Assembly: GCA_039654915.1 (NCBI GenBank)
Contig: CM077600.1
Span: 44,314,492-44,378,491, forward strand
Source: Aquilaria yunnanensis
Taxonomy: Eukaryota > Streptophyta > Magnoliopsida > Malvales > Thymelaeaceae
Length of the DNA stretch: 64,000 nucleotides
Direction: 5' to 3'
Under the pieces are notes generated by a model. The model ran no database searches. It saw nothing but the letters and a program-made list of their open reading frames with translations, and had not been told where the DNA came from. This document shows, piece after piece, positions 35,207 to 48,624 of this stretch; the stretch's first letter is position 1, and each line of letters starts with the position of its first letter. Both the position numbers and the translations under genes were made by a program.

Positions 35207-36891
35207 ATGGCGATGGGTGCCTTTTCCGACTACTTGTATCTAAGCCTATTATGCCTCTTCTCCATCCTTCTTGTTGCCAGGACTCTGCTTCAAACCTACA
35301 AGCGGTTTCGAGCCAAGGTTCGATACCCACCTGGTCCCTGGGCTCTACCTATCATGGGCCACATCCACCTTCTCAAATCCAACCTACCCGTCTCTCTCCA
35401 ACAGCTCGCTGCCTACTACGGTCCGCTCATGCAAATCCGGGTCGGGTCGGTTCCTTTCTACGTAGTTTCAGACGCCTGCACAGCCAAACAAATCCTAAGA
35501 ACACGTGACGTCGATTTCGCCTCCAAGTTTGAAGCCGGCCCCAACCAATTCAACATTTACAGAGGCGCATTCGTGAATGCACCCTACGGCCCTTACTGGC
35601 GATTCATGAAGCGGCTTTGCATGAACAAGTTGTTCGCCGGCCTCCAGCTGAAACGGTTCATCGGCATTCGCGAGAGGGAGAGCGCGAAGATGATAAAATC
35701 GATACTGAAGAAATCCAGTGAAGGAGAGCCCTGCGATCTGAGCAGGGACCTGACGGCTATGACAAACCGGATGTTCTACAAGATGGCGCTGGGGAGACGT
35801 TGCTCGGAGGATCCGGAGAGGGCGATGGAGATCCGGAGTTATATAACCGAGATCATGATAAATTCGAATAAGTTTCATTTCGGGCAAGTCTTTGGGCCTC
35901 TGAACAAGCTTGATCCCTTGGGATATGGAAAAAATATCAGGAAAGCGATTCTTGGGTACGATCAGACCCTAGAGGAGATAATGAAGAAGAAGGAAGGGAA
36001 TCAGAGTTGTTGCGGAGAGGATGAGAAGGACGTCATGGATATATTGCTGGAGACGTATAAAGATGCTGATGCAGAGATCAACTTAACCAGAAATCAAATA
36101 AAATACTTTTTCATGGTCAGTCGTACGTCTAGCTATTCATGTATGTATGTAGATATACATATATATATATATATATATAATTAAACAAGAAATAGTTATA
36201 CTGCATATATTCTGGCTTGCATTGCATGCAGGAGATGTTCATGGCAGCTGTTGATACGACAGCGGCGGCGATACAGTGGGCGATGGCGGAGCTGATAAAC
36301 AATCCCGAAATGATGCATAAAGTAAGAGAGGAAATCGACTCAGTTGTGGGTAGAAGCAGATTAGTAAAGGAATCGGATGTACCAGGTCTGCCCTACTTGC
36401 AAGCTGTGGCGAAGGAGACGCTGAGGCTCCATCCACCGGGGCCGTTGCTTCGCCGGCAAGCCAACACCGACTGTGAAATCAACGGCTACACGGTGAAGGC
36501 AGGGACCAAGTTTTTCATCAATTCGTACATGATCATGAGGGACCCCAGCAAGTACTCGGAGCCGGATACGTTTATGCCAGAGAGGTTTGTAACCAAGGAG
36601 CCGAGTCCGAGCTTGGAGACGAAGGGGCAGGAGGATTTTCACTTCTTGCCATTCGGGTGTGGGCGACGATCGTGCCCCGGAGCGGCACACGCTTCGCACG
36701 TGATGCATGCTACAATTGGCGCGTTGGTTCAGTGCTTTGATTGGAAAGTGAATATTGATGGAGGGGACAAGATTGAGATAAAGTCGGGGACGGGATTTTC
36801 AGGGGCATTTCCGGTTCCTCTTGTTTGCTATCCTACTACTCGTATTAATTTCGAGCTAGGTTCAACTTTAATTTCAAGTTCAAATTTATAA
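35207..36891 (+). CDS. Cytochrome P450, CYP712/CYP705-like, second copy
   Basis: Exons 35207..36115 and 36232..36891 with a 116-bp phase-0 intron give 522 residues. Seen: membrane anchor (about 8-32), hinge YPPGPWALPIMGH, YGPYWRFMKRLCM, I-helix AAVDTT (about 308-313), ETLR (365-368), PERF (419-422) and heme loop FGCGRRSCPG with Cys 451. The intron position equals that of the other three P450s. The I-helix lacks the usual Gly (AAVDTT rather than AGTDTS); the acid and threonine pair is kept, so oxygen activation is plausible. I class it with the 29-kb gene from LTAMTNRMFYKMALGRRCS and the HFGQVFGPLNKLD stretch; it is clearly diverged from it. The substrate is unknown. Confidence 0.92.
36157..36178 (+). 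repeat. (AT)n microsatellite in the P450 intron
   Basis: A pure TA dinucleotide run lies inside the short intron of the second P450 gene. Confidence 0.8.
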
Positions 36892-38606
36892 ATAAATATA
36901 TTATGTATATGCTGGATCTAGGTCTAAGCCCTTGTAAATTAATTAGTGCGGCCAACAAAGAAATTAAGCGAAGCTCAATAAATTACTAGCGTTAATCTTA
37001 ACAAATATAGCATCCACTTTATAAAGTTTGCACATCATAAAAACAACATAGAACTTGATTGTTGGTATAAGCATCTGTCTATGATTGAGATCATTTTATT
37101 TAGATTTTAGATACATTTATTTCATTTTGTTATATATATGTCTATATCTAAGATTCAATTATTTATATGTATTTTTCCAGTTCTCATATATATTTTTCTA
37201 GAATTAAGATCATCTCATCTAGTCTTTTTAGATATATATATTTTTTATCTTAATTGTATGTCTAGCTCTGATATATATTTATTTATAATTTTTGTTATCT
37301 TTGATGATTTCTATTAGTGGATGAATGTACAGCTGACAGATATTAGAAATTTTGAGTAGAAGTAGGGCAAAATTGGGGATTCAACTCCCACCTCCCGCAC
37401 TTTTCTATATGGATCTACTATAATGTCGGTTCATGTATTTTTTTTTCAGATTTTAAAAAAATAGACTTTTTGCAATATCTATCATATAGGATCTCCAACT
37501 CTTATAACAATGGTTTTGTTATTTACTCCTAACCTAACCCCACAACTGAATAATTAGATACGGCATACAAATACAACTATAAGGTGGTGGACCGGTAGAT
37601 CCGTCCATTGTATTATTACCCATGGATCAACAAAATCATGGACAGATAAGTTCTCACAAAGTCACAGTTTATATGTAACGAGTCGTCTATTCATCAATTT
37701 GGTCCCAATCATACCTTAAAATATATATTGATAGTAATTTATTAGTAGTGCGTTATCGAACACAATTGAAAGGTTATAGAAAACTTATTAACCACGCATG
37801 CAATATACATATATACATACACACATATATATACAAAAGATCTCTCCATAGCAAAATCAGATTTTAACAATCTCGTTTTTCAATTTTATTTTTATTATTT
37901 TGGAATCAATTATGGAAGTTGATAACTTTTTATTTAAAATTACTTGAATTATTATTTTTTTTATAAAATAATTAATTTTTATTGATTTTTTCTTGCCCAT
38001 CTAAAAAAAACAACAATTTAGAAAAATACTTAATGTTCTTTTCTGCGGAAAAAATTTAAAGTAATTATAGACTTTTCAAAGTGAAAAGTTATACTAATTG
38101 ATATACAAATTGAGCAAATAATTTTTATATACAAAAATATATTACTTATAATCACTTTTTAAAAAATATCCTCTACATCAGCTAATTAACTAATTAAGTC
38201 GACTTACCTTACATTATACATTTGATTGTGTGTTGCCGAACGGTTTAGTTGTTAATTCAAGTGTTGTCCTAGTTTTCCGTTTCCTTCATTTTCTGGTCCA
38301 ACATGTTGGCCCAATTGTTTATACACATATATTGTACTAAAAGGAAATAAATACTATAGGTATTGTACTATAATCTAGTGGAATAAAAAAAAAATAGTAC
38401 AAGACAGGACAGAAGGTGGTAAAGATAAGAAAAAGAATGGTCCCCTCTTTGTTTTGGATACGAGCAAGAAACTTTGATTATAGACTTCAACGGCTATTCA
38501 GTTTCATGCATTTCTTTGTTGTAATATAATTTGTACATGCACCATACCGCTTGAATAAATAGTGGAGTCTTAGCGCCCCAAATCCTTCCTTTTCTCGAAC
38601 TCAGTC
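36892..38606. other. Gene-free interval between P450 genes 2 and 3
   Basis: Very AT-rich, with loosely repeated TATATATTT/AGATCAT motifs near 37080-37290. No gene was found. Confidence 0.4.
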
Positions 38607-40280
38607 ATGGCTACGGTACAAGAATTGAGCGCCGTGTTTTTCCTCTGGTTTGCTTCCCTCACCCTGGTCCGAGCCATTCTGTCCAAGATCCGGACCACGA
38701 CTCCACTCCCGCCGAGCCCAAAAGCCTTACCAATCATAGGACACATGCACCTTCTGAGTCCGGTGCTGCCCCAAGCGTTCCACAAACTCTCCACCCGCTA
38801 CGGACCCATCATCCATCTCTTCATAGGCTCAAAACTTTCCATCCTCGTCTCCTCCCCAGAAATCGCCAAAGAAATCCTCAAAACCAACGAATCAAATTTC
38901 TTGAACCGCCCCAAAGTAGCCAACCTCGACTACCTTACCTACGGCTCAGCCGACTTCGCCACCGTACCTTACGGCCCCCACTGGAAGTTCATGAAGAAGC
39001 TCTGCATGACGGAGCTTCTCGGCAGCCGAACCCTCGACCAGCTCAGCTTTATCCGCGAAGAGGAGCGCCGCCGCTTCTTGCGGCTGCTGCTGGAGAAAGC
39101 TAGTTCCAAGGAACCCGTGGACATGGGAGCAGCGCTGATGAGGCTAACCAACAACATAATCACCAGAATGTCGTTGAGTCAGAGGTGCTCCGAGAATCAG
39201 AGCGAAGCAGAGGAGGTGAGGAAGCTGGTTAAGGAGCTGAACGAACTCGGGGCCAAGTTCAATCTCTCGGATTCCTTCTGGTTCTGCAAGCACATAGACC
39301 TGCAGGGCTTTGGAAGAAGGCTCAAGGAGGCTCGGGATAGGTTCGATTTCCTTATGGAGAGGATCCTTAAAGAGCATGAAGATGCAAGAAGGAAGGCCAA
39401 GGAATCGAGCATAGGGGAAAGAATGAAGAATATTTTGGATATCCTACTCGACATTTATGAAAACGAGAGCTCGGAGAAGCACCTTACCAGAGAAAATATC
39501 AAGGCCTTCATCATGGTAATCTCCACTCTTTTAGTTGAAATTTTAATTGGTGATTGGAAAAAGTTATCTTGTTAGTGCATATTGAACACTGGCATGGTCC
39601 TAACTCCTAACTAATATCATATACAGAACATATTTGGGGCTGGGACAGATACATCATCGATTACAGTAGAGTGGGGGTTGGCAGAGCTGATCAATCATCC
39701 AGAAGTGATGGAGAAAATGAGAGGGGAGATCGACCCTTTGGTGGGAAGGGAGAGATTGGTGTCGGAATCGGATTTGGGAAACCTGCCCTACCTCCAGGCG
39801 GTGATAAAGGAGATTTTGAGGCTTCACCCGACCGGGCCGTTGATCGTTAGAGAATCAGCCGAAGAGTGCATTATTGCAGGGTATAGAATTCCGGCGAGAA
39901 CCAGGGTTTTTGTGAACATTTGGTCTTTGGGGAGGGACCCGAATTATTGGGAAGACCCGTGGGAGTTCAAGCCAGAGAGATTTCTGAGCAGTGAATGGGA
40001 GGCAAAGAATGAGATGCTGGATGTTAGGGGGCACTACTTTCATCTGCTTCCATTTGGGAGCGGGCGGAGGAGCTGCCCCGGAGCTACGTTCGCACTGCGC
40101 TTTGTTCCGGCGACATTAGCAGCGATAGTACAGTGCTTTGACCTCAAGGTTGGAGATGGGGATGGAGGGAGTGGGCCTCGACCTGTGAACATGGAGGAGG
40201 GGCCTGGACTTGCTCTTCCCAGGGCTAATTCCTTGGTTTGTGCTCCACTTGCCCGGCTCCAACCCTTTCCATCTATTTAG
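38607..40280 (+). CDS. Cytochrome P450, CYP93A-like
   Basis: Exons 38607..39515 and 39627..40280 with a 111-bp phase-0 intron give 520 residues. Seen: membrane anchor (about 5-25), hinge [37 protein letters not shown]-helix AGTDTS (308-313), EILR (365-368), PERF (419-422) and heme loop [10 protein letters not shown] with Cys 453. The hinge, the segment [18 protein letters not shown] and the ending [20 protein letters not shown] closely follow CYP93A1, the soybean 3,9-dihydroxypterocarpan 6a-monooxygenase. Outside legumes that substrate is unlikely, so the real reaction is open. It is nearest in this window to the 51.7-kb gene (shared [13 protein letters not shown] motif and ELLG-RTLDQ). Confidence 0.93.
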
Positions 40281-43200
40281 ATTCTCTAGTTTATTTTTAT
40301 TGCTTGGGCCTTGGATCCATCAAGATGAAATCGATTAGTTAATGTATATTAGGACCTTCTATTGTAGCAGAGGCGGAGCCAATAGGGAAGCTAGAAGGTA
40401 TCTGGCCTCCTAAGCTTTTGTAAAATATATATATTTTATAGAATGAAATTAATATAGCTTTTTTTTCTCTTTTATGGTCCCCTATAATTCTTTTAGCAAA
40501 TGTTCTCTAATAATTTTAAGTAATGAAAGTAATATTTGGATTCGATAATTTTGCTCTTTCTAACATTTTTCATAAATATACTTAATTTTTGTGACTAAGA
40601 TTAAAATAGTTTAACATGAAATAATTAATTTTAACATATTAATAAAAAATTAATTATCTTGTATTTTTGAAATATTTGAGAATGTAAGAAGCTGACTCTC
40701 CATTTTCTTCTTGCTTGCTTTACGTCCATACCCTCACACTATCTCTTTAAACTTTTTCTTCTTCATACATGTTGATACTTTTTTTTTCTTTTTGCAATAA
40801 TTGAAACATAAAAGGTTAATTATTTTTATTGTTTTCTATTTTAATAGACAATTTGATGGTCTTTCTTTTAGTAATTTTTATGTATAATTCATTCATGAAG
40901 TTTTCTAATTATCAATTTTCATATCCTATGACAAATAATGTATTAAATTTTAGTTTTTTGACAATGGATCATTTTAAATTTCTTATTTTTTTTCTCATTT
41001 GAAAATAATAATTTATTTATTATTTACCTTAGTTGGCCAATTTCTTAGTCAATTTTTGTGTTTGTTTCTTAAGCTGCATTTGGTGAAAATTATTTATAAA
41101 TAATTATTAGTGATTGTTTTATGTATGCAGACTATTTGCTCAGCTTGTATGCACCAATTGGGATTCTACACTTTAAAGCTCAAAAATCACTTTTAAAATA
41201 TTTTTTTCACAAAAGAAAATGATTTTTTTATTAATTTTTAATTTTTTAAAGTTGGGTATGAAAAAAGAGTCCATCAAAATATTTTTTTTTTCAAAAATAT
41301 ATATGATTCAAGTGAATGTTAGATAAGAAGGTTATTAACTTTTAAATTATATTGATTCCAAAAAAATTTAAAATTAAAAATAATATATATATATAGCATT
41401 ATTTCTCAAGCATTTTCAAAATAAAGTCCAACTCTCCCTAATTTAAAATCCTAACTCCTCCCTGATTGTATGTTTATTTTCATTGCCCAATGATAGGATA
41501 GATTAATTTGTACCAAATAAATATTTCATTCTTTACCCAAGTACCGCTTTTTCTGGCTTGGTATTAGTGAACTTATACCCAGCTTGTTTGACAGTAAGCT
41601 TCCGCAGTGATGGATTCATTTTTTTTAACAAAGGTTCCATGTACATATATAATTATTAAACCTTAAAAGTAAATAATAAAGTTTATAAATTTGTACATAC
41701 TATAACATAATAATGAAAAAGATATTCTCTGAGAAAAAAGTTTAAACAATGCTCTAATTTAACATCTTTATTTCTATTATTGGTTGAATGACTAGAAAAA
41801 TATATAAATTATGAAGAAGATAAGCAAGATATTGATGTTGTGTAGAATGTAAGAGACTAAAATCTTATTTTGGCTTTTACATATGTCTTTCACTTAGTTT
41901 ATTAACTTTATCATGTGCTCAATTAGTTTCACAATTTTTCCTATGTTTGAAGTAGAAAAGAAAAAATGAAAAAAAAAGGTCAAAGCCTACATAGAAAAAT
42001 GTATGAAAGTTGAAGAATTAGTATAAAATTTTTGTCATTATCATAATTGTCGTCAGAAAAAAGAGATTGACTTATTTTCTTTCTTTCTTGATGCAGGAGA
42101 CATATTACTTGGTTTCAATACTATTATAGGAGTATATGAAAATTATGGTAGAGGATTAAAAAATTTAAAATGATATAATTATTTAATTATGTATCTTTTT
42201 TTAATATTTTTTTAGGAAAAGAGGGCAATCGACTCTTATATCTTCTACATGTATCCGCCACTTATGCTTGCGACCATCCGTTCTGTACATTTAAAACGAA
42301 TTTCACCGGAATAATTAACTATAAGCGTTGGATTTGGACAGAAATCGAAATCGCGATAATGATGATTACGGGCAAGTAGGGTGTCCTCCAATGTATTATC
42401 GCTGTTGTTCACGCCTATTCATTTTCCTGTTGGTGTCTTATAGGATCTTCACCAAGTCCATACCATTTCAAAAGGAAAACAATTGATCTTTAAGCAACCA
42501 AATTAACTCTATGCTGTATTCATTTCCTAATGATTTTCAATTGAATTAAATAATTTTAAAGCAAAATAAAAAATCTTTTAGCAACCCAGTAAATTATCAC
42601 TTGTCATTGAATTGTTATTAGTATTCCCTAGTATGATACATTAAAATCTAAAGTAACAGTTAAACTGGGGTTTTCAAGAGTTTATGAAAAGATTATTGTT
42701 TAAAAAAAAATAAAAAACAATTTGATAAATATATGTACTTCAAGTGGTTAATAAAAATAAGAATCCAGATTTTGGTACAAAAGAAAAAAAGCGGATGAGA
42801 ATTACAATTTTTTGAATGAAATAAAATGATGAAGAAACAAAAGTGCTTCTGGTCGAAGCGGGCCAACAGCCCATAAAAGTCCAATGGATTGGTAGAAAAG
42901 AAAGTGGACTGAAGAGGAGCCTCCTCCTATCCCGTCCAACACTTGGATCAAAGGCAACTGGGCACAGGCTCCGTTTCGTAACGGACTTATTATCTAACAA
43001 ATCCTCCGACGCATTTTTGTAGGCCGAAAAACATCAGATTGGGCCTCCATGAATTTTCACAGATTACTTCACAGGTTTGCCTTATGCATGCTTGCCTCTG
43101 TGAAATAATTCCGCACGTTACTAAGAAAAGACAGACATTTTATTGAAAGTAATTGGTCATGGATCAAAAGGGACAATATTTCTAATTTCCCAGCGCTAAA

Positions 43201-43950
43201 AATTTGACCAATGTGTCGAACAAATTAGTATGGGGACATGCAAATGCACTTCTTGTGCATAACAAAAACCTGGTTTTGCACGTGTTTACTTAGCTTTGGT
43301 TATATTCTCATAAAATTACATTTCGTTACAAAACACAATTCATAAGTAGTATCCTAATTATTAGATTATTCCTCCATTGAACCAAAATTATACCAAAAGA
43401 AAACGCAGAAATGTTGAAGTAATATAGACAATGTATCTGACGGGATACATGAAAAGCGGCAGTTGAGGAAGACCCTTTTTCCTCCTATTTCCAAGTACCT
43501 TATTACTTTATTCAAAACACAATGAATGGTCTCAGTTCGGGACAATTTCATTAGTTTTGGTTAATGCATTAAACCAGTGGGATGGGTTAGAGGTGTGGAT
43601 CTATCTCAACCCAATTTGATTCTTTATGAAACTGATCATGAACTTCGAGTAAATTGCAAAAAGATGTCATGTCGATTGCTATGCCTTTGGCCGATTACTG
43701 GAGTATGGGATTAAGTGCTCCTGAGATTGGACCGTACCATGGGGCAGGGGCAGCGCCACTTAGTGTTGAGAGGGGGCAATTACCCCTACTTAATTTTGAA
43801 AAAAACTACAAATTTTAGATATAAATTTATGATAATTGAACATCTTAACCTCTTAATTCTTTAAATATGTAACTATTTGCCTCCACTATCTTTTATATGT
43901 GATTCTTGCTCCCACTAAAGAAATTTTCTGACTTCGCTTTGCCATGGGGG
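40281..43950. other. Gene-free interval between P450 gene 3 and the hAT relic
   Basis: Strongly AT-rich, no gene. 43735-43945 carries GGGGCAGGGGCAGCGCCACT and GGGGGCAATTACCCC, motifs familiar from repeat ends in plant genomes. Confidence 0.4.
40371..42265 (+). mobile_element. Possible transposon bounded by GGCGGA inverted ends
   Basis: AGAGGCGGAGCCAATAGGGA at 40371 faces a right end whose reverse complement is AGTGGCGGATACATGTAGAA (near 42246-42265). Flanking TATTGTAGC and TATGCTTGC agree at 6 of 9 positions. The interior is AT-rich and non-coding. This is a weak proposal from short ends only. Confidence 0.25.
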
Positions 43951-44037
43951 ATCATTAAGAGGTATAGCCAATCTCAGCTTGATCGACCTTGAGACTGTGC
44001 ATGGACGCTGCAGCTAACGCAAGGGGGGGGGGGGGGA

Positions 44038-47000
44038 GGGGGCGGAGGCCAAAGATGGGTGTTGAGTACTGATGCACAGTGGGCTGATTCGGCCGGGCTT
44101 GGTCCTGTGTTTGTTGGACCCTGGCACGACTTGGGTTGAGGCGTGTCGGGTTCGTGCCGGTCTTGGGCCGAGCTGGGCCGAATTCGGTCCTTGGCCCACA
44201 ATTTTTAATTTTAATTTTTAATTTCAATTTATATTTTTAAAAATTGATTTTAATACAAAATTTTTTAAAACTACTAGTTTTAAGAGTAAAACATTACCAT
44301 CGGTGTAAAATTTTATTAATTTTAAAGCCAAACGGCACTTACATAACATGGAACGGGTTTTAAATGAATCAATAGCAAAATGTTCCATAAAATTAAATGC
44401 AAAATAAAAGCTACGATCTGTGCTAAACAGCAAAATCAGATCAAATACAAAGCAAGAAAATAATGAGCAAGCTGTGGATTTAATCATCTATCTCATTGGG
44501 GTTTTCCTCATTGGGGTTTTCCTCATCGGAACTCTTGTGGTCTTGTAATTTTAAAGCTGCAAGACCCCAATCACGGTTGCATATAAAAACTTCAACTGAA
44601 TCTGCTGATAACCGTGCACGTTTATCTGAAATTACACGTTCCCCAGCACTGAAAGCGGACTCAGACGCAATGGTTGAGATGAGAACAGCTAGAACTTCTT
44701 TAACAATTATGGAGAGTATTGGAAATTTGTTGCTTCCTGCTTTCCACCATTCTAGAATGTCGGTCTCAGTATTCTCTCAAACCAAGTTGAGGTAAGCATT
44801 CACTTTATTAAGGCCAGATGCTGTAACACAGGGCCGTTTGAGGAGTTGTTCCGCCGGATTGAATGATGATGAGCCCGACAATGATGAACACCCGATGGTA
44901 GATGAAGTAGTGTTCGTAACCTTATCCTTATGCCGGTCGGCATAAATCTTAAATAACTCTTGCAAGTGCTCATCAATAGTGACAGTTATAGCATGAACAG
45001 AAATATGTGTCATTTCTAAGAAACTATAATAACCCTCAAGTAGCTGCTGTTTACCCGTGATTCTGACGGTCGGGTCTAGTACAGATGCAAGTAAATAGAT
45101 CGGGAGTATAGTACTGAAATATAAAATCCATTTGTCTTTCATGGCCTTAATTGTGTCTTTTAAGAACTCATCATCTTTGTATTGGTTAAAACCCATGCAA
45201 TGTTGACCATATGCATTAAAACTTTGTGCGGTGTGGGATAGTATACGCAATAGCAAAAAACAGTGGCATCATAAAAATATCGCAGCACAGCAACTAATTT
45301 TGACAGTTTATCTCACATATCTTGTTTCAAAATCGTTTTCTTTTCTTTGGCATTTATAAAACATGTCATGTGTGCAGCATATGGCATCGCATCCATCAAC
45401 ATCTCGTAAGTGGAGTTTCATCGGGTGGGACAATCAAGTTTAAAATGTTTCCAACTAAAATCAAGACCATTTTCCAAACAATATTGCTTAAATTTTTTAA
45501 AAACTTTGCTCATTGACTTAAAATAATGGATTACTCACCCGATTGGAATAATTTCAGTACTAAAAACTTGAAGACCTTTTTGGACAGCTAAGTTTAAAAT
45601 ATGACATATACATCTAATATGAAAAAATGCGACATCACGGATAGATTCTAGTGATTTCTTCAATGCCTCAGCTGCAACATCGTTGTTTGATGCATTATCA
45701 AATGTTATGCTAAAAACCTTGTCATAACAAAAATACTCTTTTAAACTTTCTAAAATTACCTGGAATATGTTCCAACCAGTATGATCGACCTCCATCTACT
45801 TAAATACAATGATACGTTTTTGAACAATCCAACTATCATCAATCCAATGTGCAGTTATACAATAATAATCTTGACCTGGTGGTGAAGTCCACATGTCATT
45901 AGTGAATGAGATAGAATGATCAAAAGCAGAAAAGTATACTTGTAAGTTTGATTTATCAGCTTTATAAATTTTAAATGCCTCCCTCCTATCAATAGTCCTA
46001 GATGCTCTTTTAAAAGCTGGGTTTAAGTGTGATTTTATCCATTTTTTCATATGCCTATCTTTTGATTGTATAAATGGTTTTTCAGTTAACATCATCCATT
46101 CTACCATGCCTTCTCTACAATCTTTTTGATTAAATCTAAAAATACCTGATCCGTCGGTAGTATTTGCAAGCTGTGTCTGACCGCCGGTACTAGCAATTGC
46201 ATCTGGACATAAATTCGGATGCTTATGTTCCATGTGACGTCTCAGTGTTCCTGTGTCAGAGTTCTTCTTATGCGAGAGCTTTTGCTTGCAATGTTTGCAA
46301 TGTGCGAACCTCGCATCGTTTCCATGAGCATCCTTCTCGAAAACTTGGTCAAAATGCTTCCAAACCCATGCGGTGAGCCTTGATGTCTTACCTTATGGTG
46401 GAAGTTCGGGGTGATGGCTTATCGGGGTTTTTGAGAACCATCTCCTCCACCAATATTCTCTGATGCCATTGGCTCCACCTCTTCAACGTCATTATCGGAA
46501 AGTTAATCGTCTAGGCCCAAGTCGTATTGACTCATATCGAATTGCTCGTCATCGTCAGTTTGTTGGACAAGACCTCAAACCAGTACGGGATGAAGAGCTT
46601 GAGAGGTCTTTCCCATTCTTCTTGATGCCATTTGTGTGAGAATAAATTGAGAAGATCATGAGCTTCGAAAGTAATTAAGGAATGATTAAGAAAAAATGAA
46701 GAAAATAAGATTGAGAACTTCAAAGAAATGAGAGAATGTATTAGTAGAGAAGGAGAGATTGCTAAGATTGGTGTGAAGAAATGGTGGAAATGGCCTCCCT
46801 ATTTATAGGGGAAGATTTTTTTTTTTAACTAAAAAGCTCTTAGAATATAGTTGTTATGGGGGTAAAAAAGTAATTTATGGGGGTCAAAAAACGTCAGCCA
46901 GTTGTTATAGGGACTAAGTCTGTAATTTTGCTTTTTTTTTTTTTGAATTTTGGAGCCGTTGGCGCCAGTCGTGCTGGGCCGGTCTCATGCTGGTCTCTGT

Positions 47001-47199
47001 CCGTGCTAGGCCCAACTATGAATTGGGCCGTGCCGAGCCCACTTGCCTCCCTCTCCTCCTTAAAGCCCGTAACCGCCCCTTCCTTCGCCGAATTTTACCC
47101 TGGCCCGTGCCGTGTCGGGTTTAACCGGCCTTGGGCCGTGCTTGAAAAGAGCCGGTCCCCAGCTGGGCCAGTCCCAACCTGGCCCAATGTTCACCTCTA
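44038..47199 (-). mobile_element. Degenerate hAT transposon
   Basis: A broken hAT transposase occupies 44480-46560 on the minus strand. It is flanked on both sides by GC-rich subterminal regions (44040-44200 and 46960-47190) full of GGGCCG/CGGGCC-type repeats, which are typical of this element type. The right terminus is probably TCACCTCTAG ending at 47199 (reversed: CTAGAGGTGA). The left terminus is unclear because of a run of 14 G at about 44024. GCAGCTAAC(G/T)CAAG occurs at 44010 and 47214, just outside each end. No clean 8-bp target duplication was found. Confidence 0.7.
44480..46560 (-). pseudogene. hAT-family transposase pseudogene (BED zinc finger, RNase H-like, dimerisation region)
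   Basis: Reading the minus strand, an acidic N-terminus (MSQYDLGLDD, then stops) leads into a BED zinc finger at about 46230-46380 (W-x-x-F, CKHCKQKL, L-x-x-H-M-x-x-K-H). The frame continues as 46233-45796 (FTNDMWTSPPGQDYYC), 45795-45535 (SITFDNASNNDVAAEAL, IRCICHILNLAVQKGL), a scrambled middle (WNSTYEMLMDAM-like pieces with stops) and 45256-44777. It ends with the dimerisation segment ISTIASESAFSAGERVI and a stop at 44480. There are two stops before the finger, one near 45795, and several stops and frameshifts at 45257-45534. The protein resembles Ac/RICESLEEPER-type transposases and cannot be made intact. Confidence 0.88.
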
Positions 47200-48617
47200 G
47201 TGCTGAGGTTCTCGCAGCTAACTCAAGCTGAGGAGCGATTGTGGCGGCAGAGCAAATGAGCAAATGAGCAAATGGGCAATAGGGAAGAGCATTGAGCAAT
47301 TGGCCTAGCAGTTTTTGTAATTTACCCAAACTTTAAGGCGAATTTCATAATGAATTGATTTGGATTGGGACAAATCAGCATGTTGGACCTATCCGGCTGG
47401 TTTAATTCATTAACTGAGAGAAATTAATTTATCTCGAACGGGCAATTAGTTTTGTACTGAAGTTCAGCCTAGTTTTGGGTCAAAATTCCAAGCGCAAAAT
47501 CGTATAGGAACAAGCATAGTCCAATATAAATGCCTTGTTTGGCAATTGGCCACTAAGTTAGTATTCATTGAATTGTGACTTAGTTTTTGGAACAATTTCT
47601 GTCTGTAGTGAGGCTAGGCTAGATCGGAGGATTTCGGAAACCAATTTCTAAGGAGGGCTCATCATGATATATCAAACCAGATTTCGCTGAGCCAATTGGT
47701 TTGTGATATACACAGAGTTCTGCGTTACGGGATGGAGAATGTAGTGATCCAAACTGATTGCCTGATCTTGCAATGGCTCAATTGGATGTGGAGGCTGATA
47801 TTAAAGAAATCCGCCGTTTCTTTAATCAGCTCAGGAGAATTTCTCACATTGCTGTTCGTCCCACGGCGGTAGATCGTCTCCATAACCAGGCTTCTCGTGT
47901 ATAAATCTAGAATTCCTCCTTCTCTGTAGTTTATCTTTTTTTTTTTTTTTTTTACTATTCTGCTGGGTATAAAAATAAAAAAAAATGCCATTTCCAATCA
48001 GACAGGCACAAAAGTGAAGACCTGTAAGCTTCACTACAATTATAACTGGACAATATAAGATTAATCCAAATTAAAGGTTACGTCACAGAGTGTTTCTTCG
48101 ACAAAAAATATATATATGGGGATTGGGCGTTGAACTATTCAGCATAAAGACGACATAGCGAGTAGTCCCGGAAATTAAAAAAGCCAATTCTAATTCACCT
48201 ATAAAGTATAGATCCGTGCAAAGAAATAAGACATATATATGAAAGAATATATTCAGACCGGTAACTAGAGTAGCATTTTTGGCTAACATGCTATTATTAT
48301 TATAGATGAGAAAGATGAGCAGCTTGGTCCTTATAACTGTAATGTTAAGTAACCGGAATTAAGATTTTTACCTACCTTATTAAAACATTCATATATTTCT
48401 TTTCAAATTTAAAGTATTTATGAATCTTAATTCAAATTTTAGATACATCAAAATTTAAAAACTCTTATTTATTTTTAAAAATTTTGAAGATTACATAAAT
48501 CTTAATTCTCAATTTAGTCTGGGAGTTTAGTGCTTGGTAGACTTTCATATCCAGTCCCAAATTTTTTCATTTTTAGCCATTTGGTCCCGAAACTAATCTA
48601 CTTGATGATTAGGTCTC
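47200..48617. other. Gene-free interval
   Basis: No recognisable gene. A T-run of about 20 at 47937-47955 is present. Open frames near 47725-48289 carry no family signature. Confidence 0.4.
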
Positions 48618-48624
48618 TGGTTTC

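Noticed and set aside
35113..35508. Plus-strand open frame starting upstream of P450 gene 2
   Set aside because: Out of frame with the P450 and dissolves into frame-shifted P450 sequence; the ATG at 35207 gives the real anchor and hinge.
44020..44045. Poly-G run taken as a hAT terminus
   Set aside because: It does not match the inverted right terminus; it may be a slippage product or assembly artefact.
44496..44795. Plus-strand open frame of 99 codons
   Set aside because: Antisense to the conserved hAT dimerisation segment.
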